Assembly: GCA_031272885.1 (NCBI GenBank)
Contig: JAISSX010000019.1
Coordinates: 1 to 64,000, forward strand
Direction: 5' to 3'
Source: Bifidobacteriaceae bacterium
Lineage (GTDB): Bacteria; Actinomycetota; Actinomycetes; Actinomycetales; WQXJ01
Length of the DNA stretch: 64,000 bases
Shown: one piece after another, positions 38,701-46,680 of the stretch
Layout: each line of letters begins with the position of its first letter
Position numbering within the stretch: the stretch's first letter is position 1
Notes under the pieces: generated by a model
Database searches by the model: none
The model's input: the letters and a program-made list of their open reading frames with translations, nothing else
What the model was told of the DNA's origin: nothing
Program-made: the position numbers and the translations under genes

Positions 38701-38744
38701 CCTGTTGGGACTAACAGGTTCATTGTCGATCACTGACCGACAAT
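38701..38744. promoter_or_regulatory. Operator-like palindromes ahead of the ABC operon
   Basis: ATTGTCG (38722-38728) and CGACAAT (38738-38744) are 7-bp inverted arms nine bases apart, a spacing usual for dimeric repressors. Next to it CCTGTT GGGACT AACAGG (38701-38718) forms a hairpin. Both precede the ABC operon on the minus strand. No regulator gene lies beside them. Confidence 0.45.
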
Positions 38745-38807
38745 AGGACCGTACCACGCAGCCTGGTCCTAGGCAACAGTCCAGCCCCACTCAACTGGCC
38801 CCACTTC

Positions 38808-38938
38808 CTCACGAAAGGTCAATTCCGTTGCGCCAGGTTGTTTCGCTGTGGGCATAACCGCTGGTCATGGCGTTGGGCCGACCGGCCGCCATCGACGGAA
38901 TTGACCTTTCGCGCAGGAAAAGTGACCTTTCGCGAGGA
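38808..38938 (-). repeat. GAAAGGTCA composite inverted repeat, copy 1
   Basis: Left arm ACGAAAGGTCAATTCCGT (38811-38828) is inverted at 38895-38912; the right side adds a second half-unit, AAAGTGACCTTTCGCGAGGA (38919-38938). Spacer about 66 bp. It lies 33 bp past the stop of the minus-strand phosphatase gene. With the palindromes above it fills the 302-bp gap between genes. Confidence 0.85.
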
Positions 38939-38971
38939 AAGAGGCGGGGCAGGGGCAGGGCGACAGACAGG

Positions 38972-39619
38972 TCAGCGGAGGTGGTCCGGCAAGAGATCGC
39001 CGGCCGGCTCGTAGTAGCGCACCGCCTGCAGCACGCCGCTCTCGGCCCCGAACACCAGCGAGGTGATGGACGCCAGTGAGCACAGCCGCCCGGTGGGGAA
39101 ATGCCATAGGGGCCGGCCCTCGGCGTAGAGACGCGCCCGCCAGATGGGCGACTGGTGCGACACCGCCACCACATGCCCGCCCGGCACCTTGACCCGGGCC
39201 TCGGCGATGGCGGCCGTCATCCGCTGGGCAATCTCGATGTAGGGCTCGCCCCAGGACGGTTTACGCGGGTTGCGTAACTGAACCAGTGCTTTGGGCCGAA
39301 CCAGGTGGGCGGCATCGACCACCGTGCCGGCGAAGCTGGAACCGGCCTCGATCAGGCGGGCGTCCGTGGCCACTTCAAGACCCAGGGCGGCCCCGATCGG
39401 CACGGCCGTCTCTTGGGCCCGCTCCAGCGGACTGGCCACCAGGTAACCCACCTGACTAGCCAGGACGCGGCTAAAGTAGTCCGCCACCCGCTGGGCCATG
39501 GCCAGGCCCAGCTCTGACAGGTGATAGCCCGGCAGGCGCTCGTAAAGAACCCCTTCAGGGTTGTACACCTCGCCGTGGCGGACGAGGTGCACGGTGGTGA
39601 GGGGCTCTGGCGCGTTCAT
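38972..39619 (-). CDS. Histidine phosphatase family protein
   Basis: 215 aa from ATG at 39619. RHGE motif in LVRHGEVYNP near the N-terminus carries the phospho-accepting His; partner His in VVAVSHQSPIW. Member of the phosphoglycerate-mutase-like superfamily, acting on phospho-sugars, nucleotides or phosphoproteins; substrate not inferable. A TTG four codons earlier is possible. Divergent from the HAD gene with 57 bp between. Confidence 0.85.
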   Translation of the reverse strand: MNAPEPLTTVHLVRHGEVYNPEGVLYERLPGYHLSELGLAMAQRVADYFSRVLASQVGYLVASPLERAQETAVPIGAALGLEVATDARLIEAGSSFAGTVVDAAHLVRPKALVQLRNPRKPSWGEPYIEIAQRMTAAIAEARVKVPGGHVVAVSHQSPIWRARLYAEGRPLWHFPTGRLCSLASITSLVFGAESGVLQAVRYYEPAGDLLPDHLR

Positions 39620-39676
39620 ACCCCTAGTCAATCAACCCAACTGGCGCCCAACCAAATGGTTCATACTTAGCAGGTC

Positions 39677-40519
39677 ATGAATCAGCCCTCCACAGGCCCA
39701 CAACCCGCCTCCGCGATGCCGCCGGATCGGGCCACCGACGGCACGGTGGCAGCGTTCTTCGACGTCGACAACACGATTCTGCGCGGCGCCTCGATCTTCC
39801 ACCTGGGGGTGGGGCTGTACCGACGCAAGTTCTTGTCGCTGCGTGACATCAGCCACATCATGCGGATCAACCTGCGCTACGCCCTGTTCGGCGAATCGGC
39901 TGCCGGTATCGAGGCCACCCGCACCAAGTCGCTGGACGCCATCAAAGGCCGCCCGTCCGCCCAGATGGCGGCGGTGGCGGAACAGGTCTGGGACGAGGTG
40001 CTGTCCGGCCGGGTCTACCCAGGCACCCGCGAACTGCTTGACCGGCATGTTGCCCAGGGGCACGAGGTCTGGTTGATTTCGGCCAGCCCCACCGAAGTGG
40101 TGTCGCTGATCGCGGACCGGGTGGGGGCAACCGGCGGCCTGGGCACCATCGCGGAACGTGAGCACGGCCTCTACACCGGCCGCCTGGTGGGTGGCCTGCT
40201 GCACGGCCCGCAGAAAGCGGTGGCGGTGCAACGGCTGGCAGAGCAGCGCAGCTTGGACCTGACCCGGTGCTTCGCCTACGGCGACAGCGGCAACGACATC
40301 CCCATGTTGCAGTTGGTTGGCAACCCTTGTGGCATCAACCCTGACAAGCGCCTGCGCCGCTACTGTGCCGCCCACGCCTGGCCGGTGCGCGAGTTCCGGG
40401 CCAAGCGCCGCGCCGTGCGCCGTTCCATCAGGACGGCCTACCGGGTGGGTGGTTTCTGGGCCGTCTGGGTGGTGATCCAACGGCTGTTCGGCCGGCCAGG
40501 CCGCCACTCCAAGCTGTAG
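39677..40519 (+). CDS. HAD-superfamily IB phosphatase
   Basis: 280 aa. Motif I FFDVDNTIL with nucleophile Asp29 and acid Asp31, motif II in LISASPTEVV, motif III in CFAYGDSGNDIPML. The IB subclass includes phosphoserine phosphatase and actinobacterial lipid-linked HAD proteins. A basic C-terminal tail (RAKRRAVRRSIR) and a hydrophobic stretch suggest membrane contact. Not necessarily SerB. Confidence 0.85.
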   Translation: MNQPSTGPQPASAMPPDRATDGTVAAFFDVDNTILRGASIFHLGVGLYRRKFLSLRDISHIMRINLRYALFGESAAGIEATRTKSLDAIKGRPSAQMAAVAEQVWDEVLSGRVYPGTRELLDRHVAQGHEVWLISASPTEVVSLIADRVGATGGLGTIAEREHGLYTGRLVGGLLHGPQKAVAVQRLAEQRSLDLTRCFAYGDSGNDIPMLQLVGNPCGINPDKRLRRYCAAHAWPVREFRAKRRAVRRSIRTAYRVGGFWAVWVVIQRLFGRPGRHSKL

Positions 40520-40528
40520 GCAGGGCAG

Positions 40529-40546
40529 GTGCCCGATGGCGCCCGG
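40529..40546. repeat. Copy of the iterated GTGCCCGATGGCGCC motif
   Basis: Exact copy in the 55-bp gap between two convergent genes; longest version, continuing CGG. Confidence 0.7.
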
Positions 40547-40574
40547 CCCGCCTGGCCGCAGCGCCGCAGCGGCC

Positions 40575-41054
40575 TTACTCGCCGTCCCAGTCGATGCCCA
40601 GTTCGGCCGCCAGCCGCGGCACGTAGCCGGGCGCTTTGACGCCGTACTCGACCAGGGTCAAGATCCCTTCGGTGTCCATCACGAAGGTGGACCGGATGAC
40701 ACCCACGGTGTTGCGCCCGAAGGTGCGCTTCTGGCCCCAGGCGCCATACAGGTCAAGTACCGCGTGATCGGTGTCCGACAACAGCGGATAGGGCAGGCTC
40801 AGCTCTTCGGCGAAGCCGGACAGCTTGGCCGGGGTGTCGGGTGACAGGCCAACCAGGGTGTAGCCGGCGCCATCGAACGCCGGGAAGGCGTCCCGGAAGT
40901 CTTGGGCCTGAATCGAACAGCCGGGCGTGAAAGCCTGCGGGAAGGCGTACAGCACCACCTTGTGACCCTTGAAGTGCTCAAGGCTGATGGGGTCGCCATC
41001 GGACGTGGGCAACGTGAAACTTGGGGCTGCATCCCCTACCTGGAGTACCGCCAT
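40575..41054 (-). CDS. bcp: Peroxiredoxin, Bcp/PrxQ type, single-Cys
   Basis: 159 aa thioredoxin-fold thiol peroxidase. Peroxidatic Cys46 in AFTPGCSIQAQDFRD. In E. coli Bcp a resolving Cys sits five residues later; here it is Gln51 and no other Cys is present, so it should work as a 1-Cys enzyme with an external thiol. The lysine/tyrosine-rich strand KVVLYAFPQ is usual. ATG at 41054 with AGGAGG ahead. Confidence 0.9.
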   Translation of the reverse strand: MAVLQVGDAAPSFTLPTSDGDPISLEHFKGHKVVLYAFPQAFTPGCSIQAQDFRDAFPAFDGAGYTLVGLSPDTPAKLSGFAEELSLPYPLLSDTDHAVLDLYGAWGQKRTFGRNTVGVIRSTFVMDTEGILTLVEYGVKAPGYVPRLAAELGIDWDGE

Positions 41055-41210
41055 ACGCTGACCTCCTTCGCCTGGCCTCGCGCGCCAGAGGTGGTCTCAC
41101 CGGCCACCTCCTCACCTGACTAGTTTCATTGTCTGTGATGAACAAGCCCTTCGCCTGGGCCTTTCCGCCACCCTTGACCCCGAACGTTGTCTCAAAATGT
41201 GGACAGTGGT

Positions 41211-41238
41211 TTGCGCCCCCGGCCTGGGCCGCTAACCT
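41211..41238 (+). promoter_or_regulatory. Promoter of the metY leader
   Basis: TTGCGC (41211-41216), 16 bases, TAACCT (41233-41238); the -10 ends 7 bases before the ATG of the upstream ORF, so the RNA may begin at that ATG. The rest of 41055-41445 upstream of here shows nothing certain. Confidence 0.45.
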
Positions 41239-41245
41239 CGACCCC

Positions 41246-41272
41246 ATGCAAACCCGTCGAATGTGCCGCTGA
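41246..41272 (+). CDS. Upstream ORF MQTRRMCR in the metY leader
   Basis: Eight codons ATG CAA ACC CGT CGA ATG TGC CGC then TGA. The penultimate codon is Cys (TGC). It appears leaderless and its second half forms the 5' arm of a hairpin (41256-41293). The layout matches cysteine-responsive leaderless attenuator ORFs described ahead of sulfur genes in mycobacteria. Expression is not shown. Confidence 0.45.
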   Translation: MQTRRMCR

Positions 41273-41293
41273 ACGCTCCAGCGCACGTTCGAC
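41256..41293 (+). promoter_or_regulatory. Hairpin overlapping the upstream ORF (possible attenuator)
   Basis: Arms 41256-41271 and 41279-41293 pair over about 15 bp (GTCGAATGTGCCGCTG with CAGCGCACGTTCGAC; one G-T pair, one bulge), loop about 7. The 3' arm is released if ribosomes occupy the upstream ORF. 150 bp of leader follow before metY. Confidence 0.5.
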
Positions 41294-41445
41294 CTGCCTG
41301 CTTTTGGCGCTGGGCGCCCAAACCCCTCTTCCAATGACTGAGGGTTGACCCGCGCCCATCTTTCTCCGGCCGTGCGCCGTGGCCCTCAGGCCATACCTCA
41401 AACAGCCCCCTATCAACGCACGTCTCAACAAGGAGAACCCAAGTC

Positions 41446-42762
41446 ATGAGCACCGAATGGTCTTTTGAAACCAAGCAAGTCCACGCCGGGCAGGTCCCGG
41501 ACCCAGGCACCGGCGCCCGCGCCCTGCCGATCTTCCAAACCACCTCGTACGTGTTCCCCTCGGCCGATTCGGCCGCGGCCCGCTTCGCACTGCAGGAACT
41601 GGGCCCCATCTACACCCGCTTGACCAACCCCACCCAGGAAGTGGTGGAGAACCGCATCGCCGCCCTTGAAGGTGGCGTGGGTGGCCTGTTGACCGCCTCT
41701 GGTTCCAGCGCCACCACCCTGGCCCTGCTGAACATTGCCGGCACCGGCGACCACATCGTGTCTTCGGCTTCGCTCTACGGAGGCACGTATTCGCTGTTCA
41801 GCAACACCCTGCCGCGCTTTGGCGTCACGGTCACCTTCGTCAAGGACCCCACCGACCTGGATGAGTGGCGCGCCGCCATCCGCCCCAACACCAAGGCCCT
41901 ATTCGGCGAGACCATCCCCAACCCGAAGACCGACATCCTCGACATCGAGGGCGTGGCCCAAGTGGCCCATGACGCCGGCCTGCCGCTGATTGTCGACAAC
42001 ACGGTCGCCACCCCCTATCTGATCCGTCCCATCGAGTGGGGGGCGGACGTGGTGGTGCACTCGGCCACCAAGTACCTGGGCGGCCACGGCAACTCGATCG
42101 GTGGCGCGATTGTGGACGCCGGCCGGTTCGACTACGCCCGGGCCGGCAAGTATCCCGGCTTCACCACCGGCGACCCGGCCTACAACGGCCTGGTGTTCGG
42201 GGAGGCCTTCGGGCCCGATGGCGTGTTCGGCGTCAACCTGTCCTACATCCTGAAGGTGCGGGCCCAGTTGTTGCGTGACGTGGGCCCGGCCATCAGCCCG
42301 TTCAACGCCTTCCTGATCGCCCAGGGCATCGAGACACTGTCGCTGCGCATCGAACGGCACATCGAGAACACGCTGGCGGTGGCCAAGTGGCTGGAGGCGC
42401 GGCCAGACGTGCTGAAGGTCCACTACGCCGGTCTCGAGTCCTCGCCCTATCACGCCTTGGCGCTCAAGTACGCCCCGAAGGGCGCCGGCGCGGTGCTGGC
42501 CTTCGAACTGGAGGGTGGCGCGGCGGCCGGCAAGGCCTTCGTCTCCGCCCTAAAGCTGCACTCCAACGTGGCCAACATCGGCGACGTCCGGTCGCTGGTG
42601 ATCCACCCGGCCTCGACCACCCACTCGCAGCTCAGCCCGGAGGAGCAGGCCCTGTCTGCTGTCACCCCCGGCCTGGTGCGTCTGTCTGTGGGGATCGAGG
42701 GTGTGAAGGATATCCTGGCGGACTTGGAGCTTGGTTTCGCCGCCGCCGCGGCCGCCAGGTAG
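41446..42762 (+). CDS. metY: O-acetylhomoserine (thiol)-lyase
   Basis: 438 aa PLP enzyme of the Cys/Met metabolism family, making homocysteine from O-acetylhomoserine and sulfide. PLP lysine in [16 protein letters not shown]; family patterns [24 protein letters not shown] and [13 protein letters not shown] with AGGAGA 9 bases ahead. Followed 56 bases later by metX, which makes its substrate. Confidence 0.95.
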   Translation: MSTEWSFETKQVHAGQVPDPGTGARALPIFQTTSYVFPSADSAAARFALQELGPIYTRLTNPTQEVVENRIAALEGGVGGLLTASGSSATTLALLNIAGTGDHIVSSASLYGGTYSLFSNTLPRFGVTVTFVKDPTDLDEWRAAIRPNTKALFGETIPNPKTDILDIEGVAQVAHDAGLPLIVDNTVATPYLIRPIEWGADVVVHSATKYLGGHGNSIGGAIVDAGRFDYARAGKYPGFTTGDPAYNGLVFGEAFGPDGVFGVNLSYILKVRAQLLRDVGPAISPFNAFLIAQGIETLSLRIERHIENTLAVAKWLEARPDVLKVHYAGLESSPYHALALKYAPKGAGAVLAFELEGGAAAGKAFVSALKLHSNVANIGDVRSLVIHPASTTHSQLSPEEQALSAVTPGLVRLSVGIEGVKDILADLELGFAAAAAAR

Positions 42763-42818
42763 ACCCCCAACCGATTCGACAACCGAATGGGCCCAGTGCG
42801 GCCCGAGGAGGTATTGGC

Positions 42819-44009
42819 GTGACCGACGTGCCCGTGGTGGGCGATGCCGCCAACCCTGGCTTTGAGGGGGTCTCCCCCCGGCCAGGGCAGGCCATCCCTG
42901 CCACGGGCGCGTGGCGCGAGGGCGACCCGCCAGGGCACCGCCAGTTTGCCCACCTGGGCCCGTTCCGCCCGGAGCGCGGCGGCGAACTGGATGTCACCAT
43001 GGCCTACGAGACCTGGGGCACGCTGAACGCGGACCGCTCCAACGCTGTCCTGGTGCTGCACGCCCTAACCGGGGATTCGCACATCCGCGGGCCGGCCGGG
43101 CCCGGGCACCCCACGGCCGGCTGGTGGACGGCCCTGATCGGGCCAGGTGGCCCGGTGGACACGGACCGGTTCTTCGTGGTGGCGCCCAACGTCTTGGGTG
43201 GCTGCCAGGGCACCACCGGCCCGGCTTCTTTAGCGCCCGATGGCGAGCCGTGGGGGGCGCGTTTCCCTTACCTGACGATTCGAGACCAGGTCAGGGCCGA
43301 GATGGTCTTGGCCGACCAGTTGGGGATAGAGACGTTTGCGCTGGTGATCGGCGGGTCGATGGGCGGCATGCGGGTGCTGGAGTGGGCGGTTGAGGCACCA
43401 CACCGGGTGGCCCGGATCGGCGCTATCGCCACCGCCGCGCGATCTACGGCGGACCAGATCGCCTGGGCGCACGCCCAACTGGCCGCCATCCGCAACGATC
43501 CCAATTTCTTGGGCGGCAACTACTATCACCAACCGGACGGCTTCGGGCCCCATGTTGGCCTGGGCATTGCCCGCCAGATTGCCCACACCACCTACCGTTC
43601 GGCCGAAGAGTTGGAGTATCGCTTCGGCCACGAGGCGCAAGGCTCCGAAGAGCCGCTGGGCGGCGGCGGGCGCTACGCCGTGCAGTCCTATCTGGAGCAT
43701 CACGCCGACAAGTTGGCACTGCGTTTCGACGCCAATTCCTATCTGGTGTTGACCGAAGCCATGTTGTCGCATGACGTGGGCCGCGACCGTGGCGGCGTGG
43801 CGGCGGCGCTGGGCCAAGCTACGGCCCGCGCCCTGGTGGTGGCCGTGTCATCGGACCGACTGTTCCTGCCGGCCCAGTCCGAAGAGATCTCGCGCTTCAT
43901 GCCCCACGCCACACCCGTGCACATGGTGCATTCGGCCTACGGCCATGACGGCTTCCTGATCGAATTCGACCAGTTGGCGCCGGTGATCAAGCGCTTCGTC
44001 GAAACCTGA
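42819..44009 (+). CDS. metX: Homoserine O-acetyltransferase
   Basis: 396 aa alpha/beta-hydrolase fold. Start GTG at 42819 with GAGGAGG 5 bases ahead; the frame is open further up through metY but unrelated. Nucleophile Ser in VIGGSMGGMRVLEW, catalytic Asp in SSDRLFLP, His in YGHDGFL. The N-terminal 45 residues are Pro/Gly-rich. A variant of the iterated motif encodes APDGE in the substrate-entry region. Ends just before repeat copy 2. Confidence 0.94.
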   Translation: MTDVPVVGDAANPGFEGVSPRPGQAIPATGAWREGDPPGHRQFAHLGPFRPERGGELDVTMAYETWGTLNADRSNAVLVLHALTGDSHIRGPAGPGHPTAGWWTALIGPGGPVDTDRFFVVAPNVLGGCQGTTGPASLAPDGEPWGARFPYLTIRDQVRAEMVLADQLGIETFALVIGGSMGGMRVLEWAVEAPHRVARIGAIATAARSTADQIAWAHAQLAAIRNDPNFLGGNYYHQPDGFGPHVGLGIARQIAHTTYRSAEELEYRFGHEAQGSEEPLGGGGRYAVQSYLEHHADKLALRFDANSYLVLTEAMLSHDVGRDRGGVAAALGQATARALVVAVSSDRLFLPAQSEEISRFMPHATPVHMVHSAYGHDGFLIEFDQLAPVIKRFVET

Positions 44010-44012
44010 TCC

Positions 44013-44166
44013 CTCACGAAAGGTCAATTCCGTATTCCCCGGGTGACCCGACGCCATCGGGCTGGGGCCGCTGACCTGCGGAGATCCCGGGTCAAGTCCT
44101 GGGATGGCGAGGGGGCGGAGCGACGGAATTGACCTCTCGCGCAAGAAAAGTGACCTTTCGCGAGGA
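44013..44166 (-). repeat. GAAAGGTCA composite inverted repeat, copy 2
   Basis: Arms ACGAAAGGTCAATTCCGT (44016-44033) and its inverse (44123-44140, one change), plus half-unit AAAGTGACCTTTCGCGAGGA (44147-44166). The spacer holds an imperfect TCCCGGGTCAAGTCCTGGGA palindrome (44085-44104). It fills the gap between convergent metX and purQ. Confidence 0.87.
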
Positions 44167-44177
44167 GATGGGGTGGG

Positions 44178-44873
44178 TTAGGTGAGGACGTGTTTGATGA
44201 CGGAGGCGAAGAAACCCAAACCGTCGGTGCCCTGCCGGGGCCCGGAGGCGGCATCGGGCCCGAAACCTGGCTCAACCGCGTGCTCGGGGTGAGGCATCAA
44301 CCCAACCACGTTGCCGGCCTGGTTGGTGACGCCGGCAATGTCCGCCCGTGACCCGTTGGGGTTCCAGCCCTGGTAACGGAAGACGATGCGGCCCTCGGCC
44401 TCGAGTTCGGCCAACTGGGCGTCCGAGACCACGAACTGGCCATCCTGGTTCTTGATCGGGATGGTGATGTGCTGCCCCGGTGCGTACTGGTTGGTCCAGG
44501 CGGTGGCCGTGTTCTCCACCGACAGTTCCTGCTCGCGGCAGATGAACGTGCGGTGGTTGTTCTTGATCATGGAGCCCGGCAGCAGGTGGGTTTCGGTCAA
44601 CACCTGGAAGCCGTTGCAGATGCCCAACACCGGTAGGCCCTGTTTGGCCTGGTCAATCACCAATTCCATGACGGGCGCGAAACGGGCGATGGCGCCGGCC
44701 CGCAGGTAGTCGCCGTAGCTGAAACCGCCGGGCAGGATGACGGCGTCCACCTGGTGCAGGTTCTTGTCGGCGTGCCATAGCGGCACGCCCTCGGCCCCGG
44801 CCACACGGACGGCCCGCAGCGCATCCCGGTCATCCAGGGTGCCCGGGAAGGTGATGACACCGATCCGGATCAC
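44178..44873 (-). CDS. purQ: Phosphoribosylformylglycinamidine synthase, glutaminase subunit
   Basis: 231 aa class I glutamine amidotransferase. Nucleophile Cys in [10 protein letters not shown], His and Glu in [11 protein letters not shown]. Releases ammonia for the PurL subunit in de novo purine synthesis. GTG start overlapping the purS stop (GTGA). purL is not in the window. Confidence 0.95.
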   Translation of the reverse strand: MIRIGVITFPGTLDDRDALRAVRVAGAEGVPLWHADKNLHQVDAVILPGGFSYGDYLRAGAIARFAPVMELVIDQAKQGLPVLGICNGFQVLTETHLLPGSMIKNNHRTFICREQELSVENTATAWTNQYAPGQHITIPIKNQDGQFVVSDAQLAELEAEGRIVFRYQGWNPNGSRADIAGVTNQAGNVVGLMPHPEHAVEPGFGPDAASGPRQGTDGLGFFASVIKHVLT

Positions 44874-45130
44874 TTGGCGGGCTCCTCTTCTACCCGCACC
44901 GCCACCACGTCTTCGATCACCGGGTTGGACAGCAGCGTGGTGGCTGCCTCGCGGGCGGCGGCCAGCACGGCCTCGTCCACTGGACCGGTGACTTCGAGTT
45001 CGAACCGCTTGCCTTGGCGCACCCCGGCAAACTGGGTGAAGCCCAGGCGCGGCAGGGCGCTGGCTACCGCCTTGCCTTGGGGATCCAGGATTTCCGGTTT
45101 GGGCATCACGTCAACTATCACGCGGGCCAT
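44870..45130 (-). CDS. purS: Phosphoribosylformylglycinamidine synthase subunit PurS
   Basis: 86 aa, usual size. Starts [20 protein letters not shown]; ends in VEEEPAK. Bridges PurQ and PurL. ATG at 45130 with GGAG about 8 bases ahead; the frame stays open upstream to 45493 but that part is not conserved. Confidence 0.94.
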   Translation of the reverse strand: MARVIVDVMPKPEILDPQGKAVASALPRLGFTQFAGVRQGKRFELEVTGPVDEAVLAAAREAATTLLSNPVIEDVVAVRVEEEPAK

Positions 45131-45244
45131 GGCACGCTCCAGGTGGTCGGTTGCTTGGACGGCCTCCAGCGTAGCGGGCGCATGTTTCGGGATGTGGGCG
45201 GCGTGCCGGGGGGCTTGTGTGCGGGGTTGCAGGCGGTGTGGGAA

Positions 45245-45262
45245 GTGCCCGATGGCGCCCGG
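45245..45262. repeat. Copy of the iterated GTGCCCGATGGCGCC motif
   Basis: Exact copy in the divergent spacer between purS and the aldo/keto reductase gene, identical over 18 bases to the copy at 40529. Confidence 0.7.
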
Positions 45263-45320
45263 CGGCCAGGGCCGTCCGAAGGCCCTTCTGTTGGCTGGTA
45301 TCGATGCACTACGATGGTCT

Positions 45321-45334
45321 TGTAAACGTTTCCC
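45321..45334 (+). promoter_or_regulatory. LacI-type operator-like site ahead of the aldo/keto reductase
   Basis: TGTAAACGTTTCCC, with the AAACGTTT core of LacI-family operators. It follows TACGAT (45310-45315, possible -10), where a bound repressor would block transcription. A near match stands ahead of the lacI gene at 48342. Confidence 0.5.
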
Positions 45335-45404
45335 GGTGCTCAGGTCCGCCCCTGCCGGCGGGTGAGCCCCACCCAAAGAAGGGAGCGCGGGAAGTCCGCG
45401 AACT

Positions 45405-46244
45405 ATGACCGATCTAGTGCCCCGCATTGCACTCAACCAAGGCCCCCTGATCCCGCAGCTCGGTTTCGGTGTCTTCCTGGTTGACCCAGCCATGACCCAG
45501 AAGACGGTCGAGTCCGCCCTCGAGGTGGGCTACCGCCACATCGACACCGCCACCGGCTACAACAACGAGGCTCAAGTGGGCGCCGCCATCCGTGCCTCCG
45601 GCCTGAAGCGGGAGGACATTTTCGTCACCACCAAGCTGCGCAACGACCACCACAAGGCGCGGGACATCAAGGGTGCCTACCAGCGCAGCCTGGACGCACT
45701 CGACATCGGCTACCTGGACCTGTACCTGATCCACTGGCCCATGCCGCTGGTGGGCTACTACGTGGAAGCCTGGAAGCTGTTCGAAGGTTTCCTGGCCGAA
45801 GGCACCACGCGGGCCATCGGCGTGTCCAACTTCAAGATCCCCCACCTGCAGCGCCTGATGGCGGAGACATCCGTGGTGCCGGCCCTCAACCAGGTGGAAC
45901 TGCACCCGGTGTGGCAGCAGAAGGAACTGCGGGCCTTCCAAGACCAGCACGGCATCAAGGCCGAGGCCTGGGCGCCGCTGGGCCAAGGCCGCTACCCGCT
46001 GGATTCAATCCCGGCCATCAACGCCGCCGCCGCCGCGCACGGCAAGACGCCCGCCCAGGTGATGCTGCGCTGGCACATGCAGGAAGGCATCATCGCTATT
46101 CCGAAGGCCAACAGCCGGGAACACCAGGCCGCCAACCTCGACATCTTCGACTTCGAGTTGACGCCCGCCGAGATGGCCGCCATCCAAGCGGCCGATGGCG
46201 GCCACCGGCTGGCCGTTGACCCGGACGATGTGAACTCCGACTGA
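45405..46244 (+). CDS. Aldo/keto reductase (2,5-diketogluconate reductase-like)
   Basis: 279 aa NADPH-dependent TIM barrel. Catalytic tetrad Asp47, Tyr52, Lys77, His110 (HIDTATGYNNE, TTKLRN, LIHWP). NADPH phosphate site in IPKANSREH near 230. Broad aldehyde and ketone reduction; related enzymes are annotated 2,5-diketo-D-gluconate reductase. ATG 405 is preceded by only a distant AGGGAG-like site. Ended by a strong terminator. Confidence 0.92.
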   Translation: MTDLVPRIALNQGPLIPQLGFGVFLVDPAMTQKTVESALEVGYRHIDTATGYNNEAQVGAAIRASGLKREDIFVTTKLRNDHHKARDIKGAYQRSLDALDIGYLDLYLIHWPMPLVGYYVEAWKLFEGFLAEGTTRAIGVSNFKIPHLQRLMAETSVVPALNQVELHPVWQQKELRAFQDQHGIKAEAWAPLGQGRYPLDSIPAINAAAAAHGKTPAQVMLRWHMQEGIIAIPKANSREHQAANLDIFDFELTPAEMAAIQAADGGHRLAVDPDDVNSD

Positions 46245-46278
46245 CCGGTTGGCAGCCGGCGCGCGCTGCTCCAAGCGA

Positions 46279-46328
46279 CCGGCGGCCGGCCCGCGGCCAC
46301 CACGCCCCGCGGGCCGGCCGCCGGTTTT
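46279..46328 (+). terminator. Intrinsic terminator after the aldo/keto reductase
   Basis: Perfect 18-bp stem (46279-46296 with 46307-46324), 10-base loop, then TTTT. The strongest terminator in the window. Confidence 0.88.
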
Positions 46329-46473
46329 CTATGGCGCAGGCGCGAAACCTGGGACGACAGTTCGACCAATCCGGGCGCTGTCTTGTAACGTATAGGCATA
46401 CGACAATGCCGGTAAACCGGGGCCGTCCCGAAGCGGGGCCTGCCCCTCAATGATGCGCAAGGGGGTCACGCAC

Positions 46474-46680
46474 ATGGGGCGCGGCCGTCAAAAGGCGAAG
46501 CAGACCAAGGTCGCTCGCAAGCTCAAGTACTACACCCCGGAAACCGACTACCGGGCCCTTGAACGGGAGTTATCCGGTTCCAGCGGCGACAGCGACGAAG
46601 ACGCCTATGCCGAGTACGCTGCCCGCTACGGCGCCCTCGATGACGACGAAGAAGACGAAGAAGACGAAGACCGGGCCTAA
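46474..46680 (+). CDS. DUF3073 family protein
   Basis: 68 aa. Basic start GRGRQKAKQTKVARKLKYY then a strongly acidic tail (DDDEEDEEDEDRA). Widely conserved small actinobacterial protein of unknown role. ATG at 46474 follows AGGGGG by 9 bases; an ATG eight codons up is less likely. The leader 46410-46445 can fold (CCCG AAG CGGG). Confidence 0.88.
   Translation: MGRGRQKAKQTKVARKLKYYTPETDYRALERELSGSSGDSDEDAYAEYAARYGALDDDEEDEEDEDRA

Noticed and set aside
38599-38790. 63-codon minus-strand ORF ahead of the ABC ATPase
   Set aside because: No ribosome site and no protein-like pattern; it crosses the operator palindrome. The 19-codon frame at 38669 looks slightly better and is listed at low confidence.
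41055-41445. SAM riboswitch ahead of metY
   Set aside because: Looked for SAM-II, SAM-IV and S-box cores and found none; the upstream ORF and hairpin explain the leader better.
46410-46445. Structured riboregulator ahead of DUF3073
   Set aside because: Only a short CCCG/CGGG stem is visible, common in DNA this GC-rich; not enough to call a regulatory RNA.
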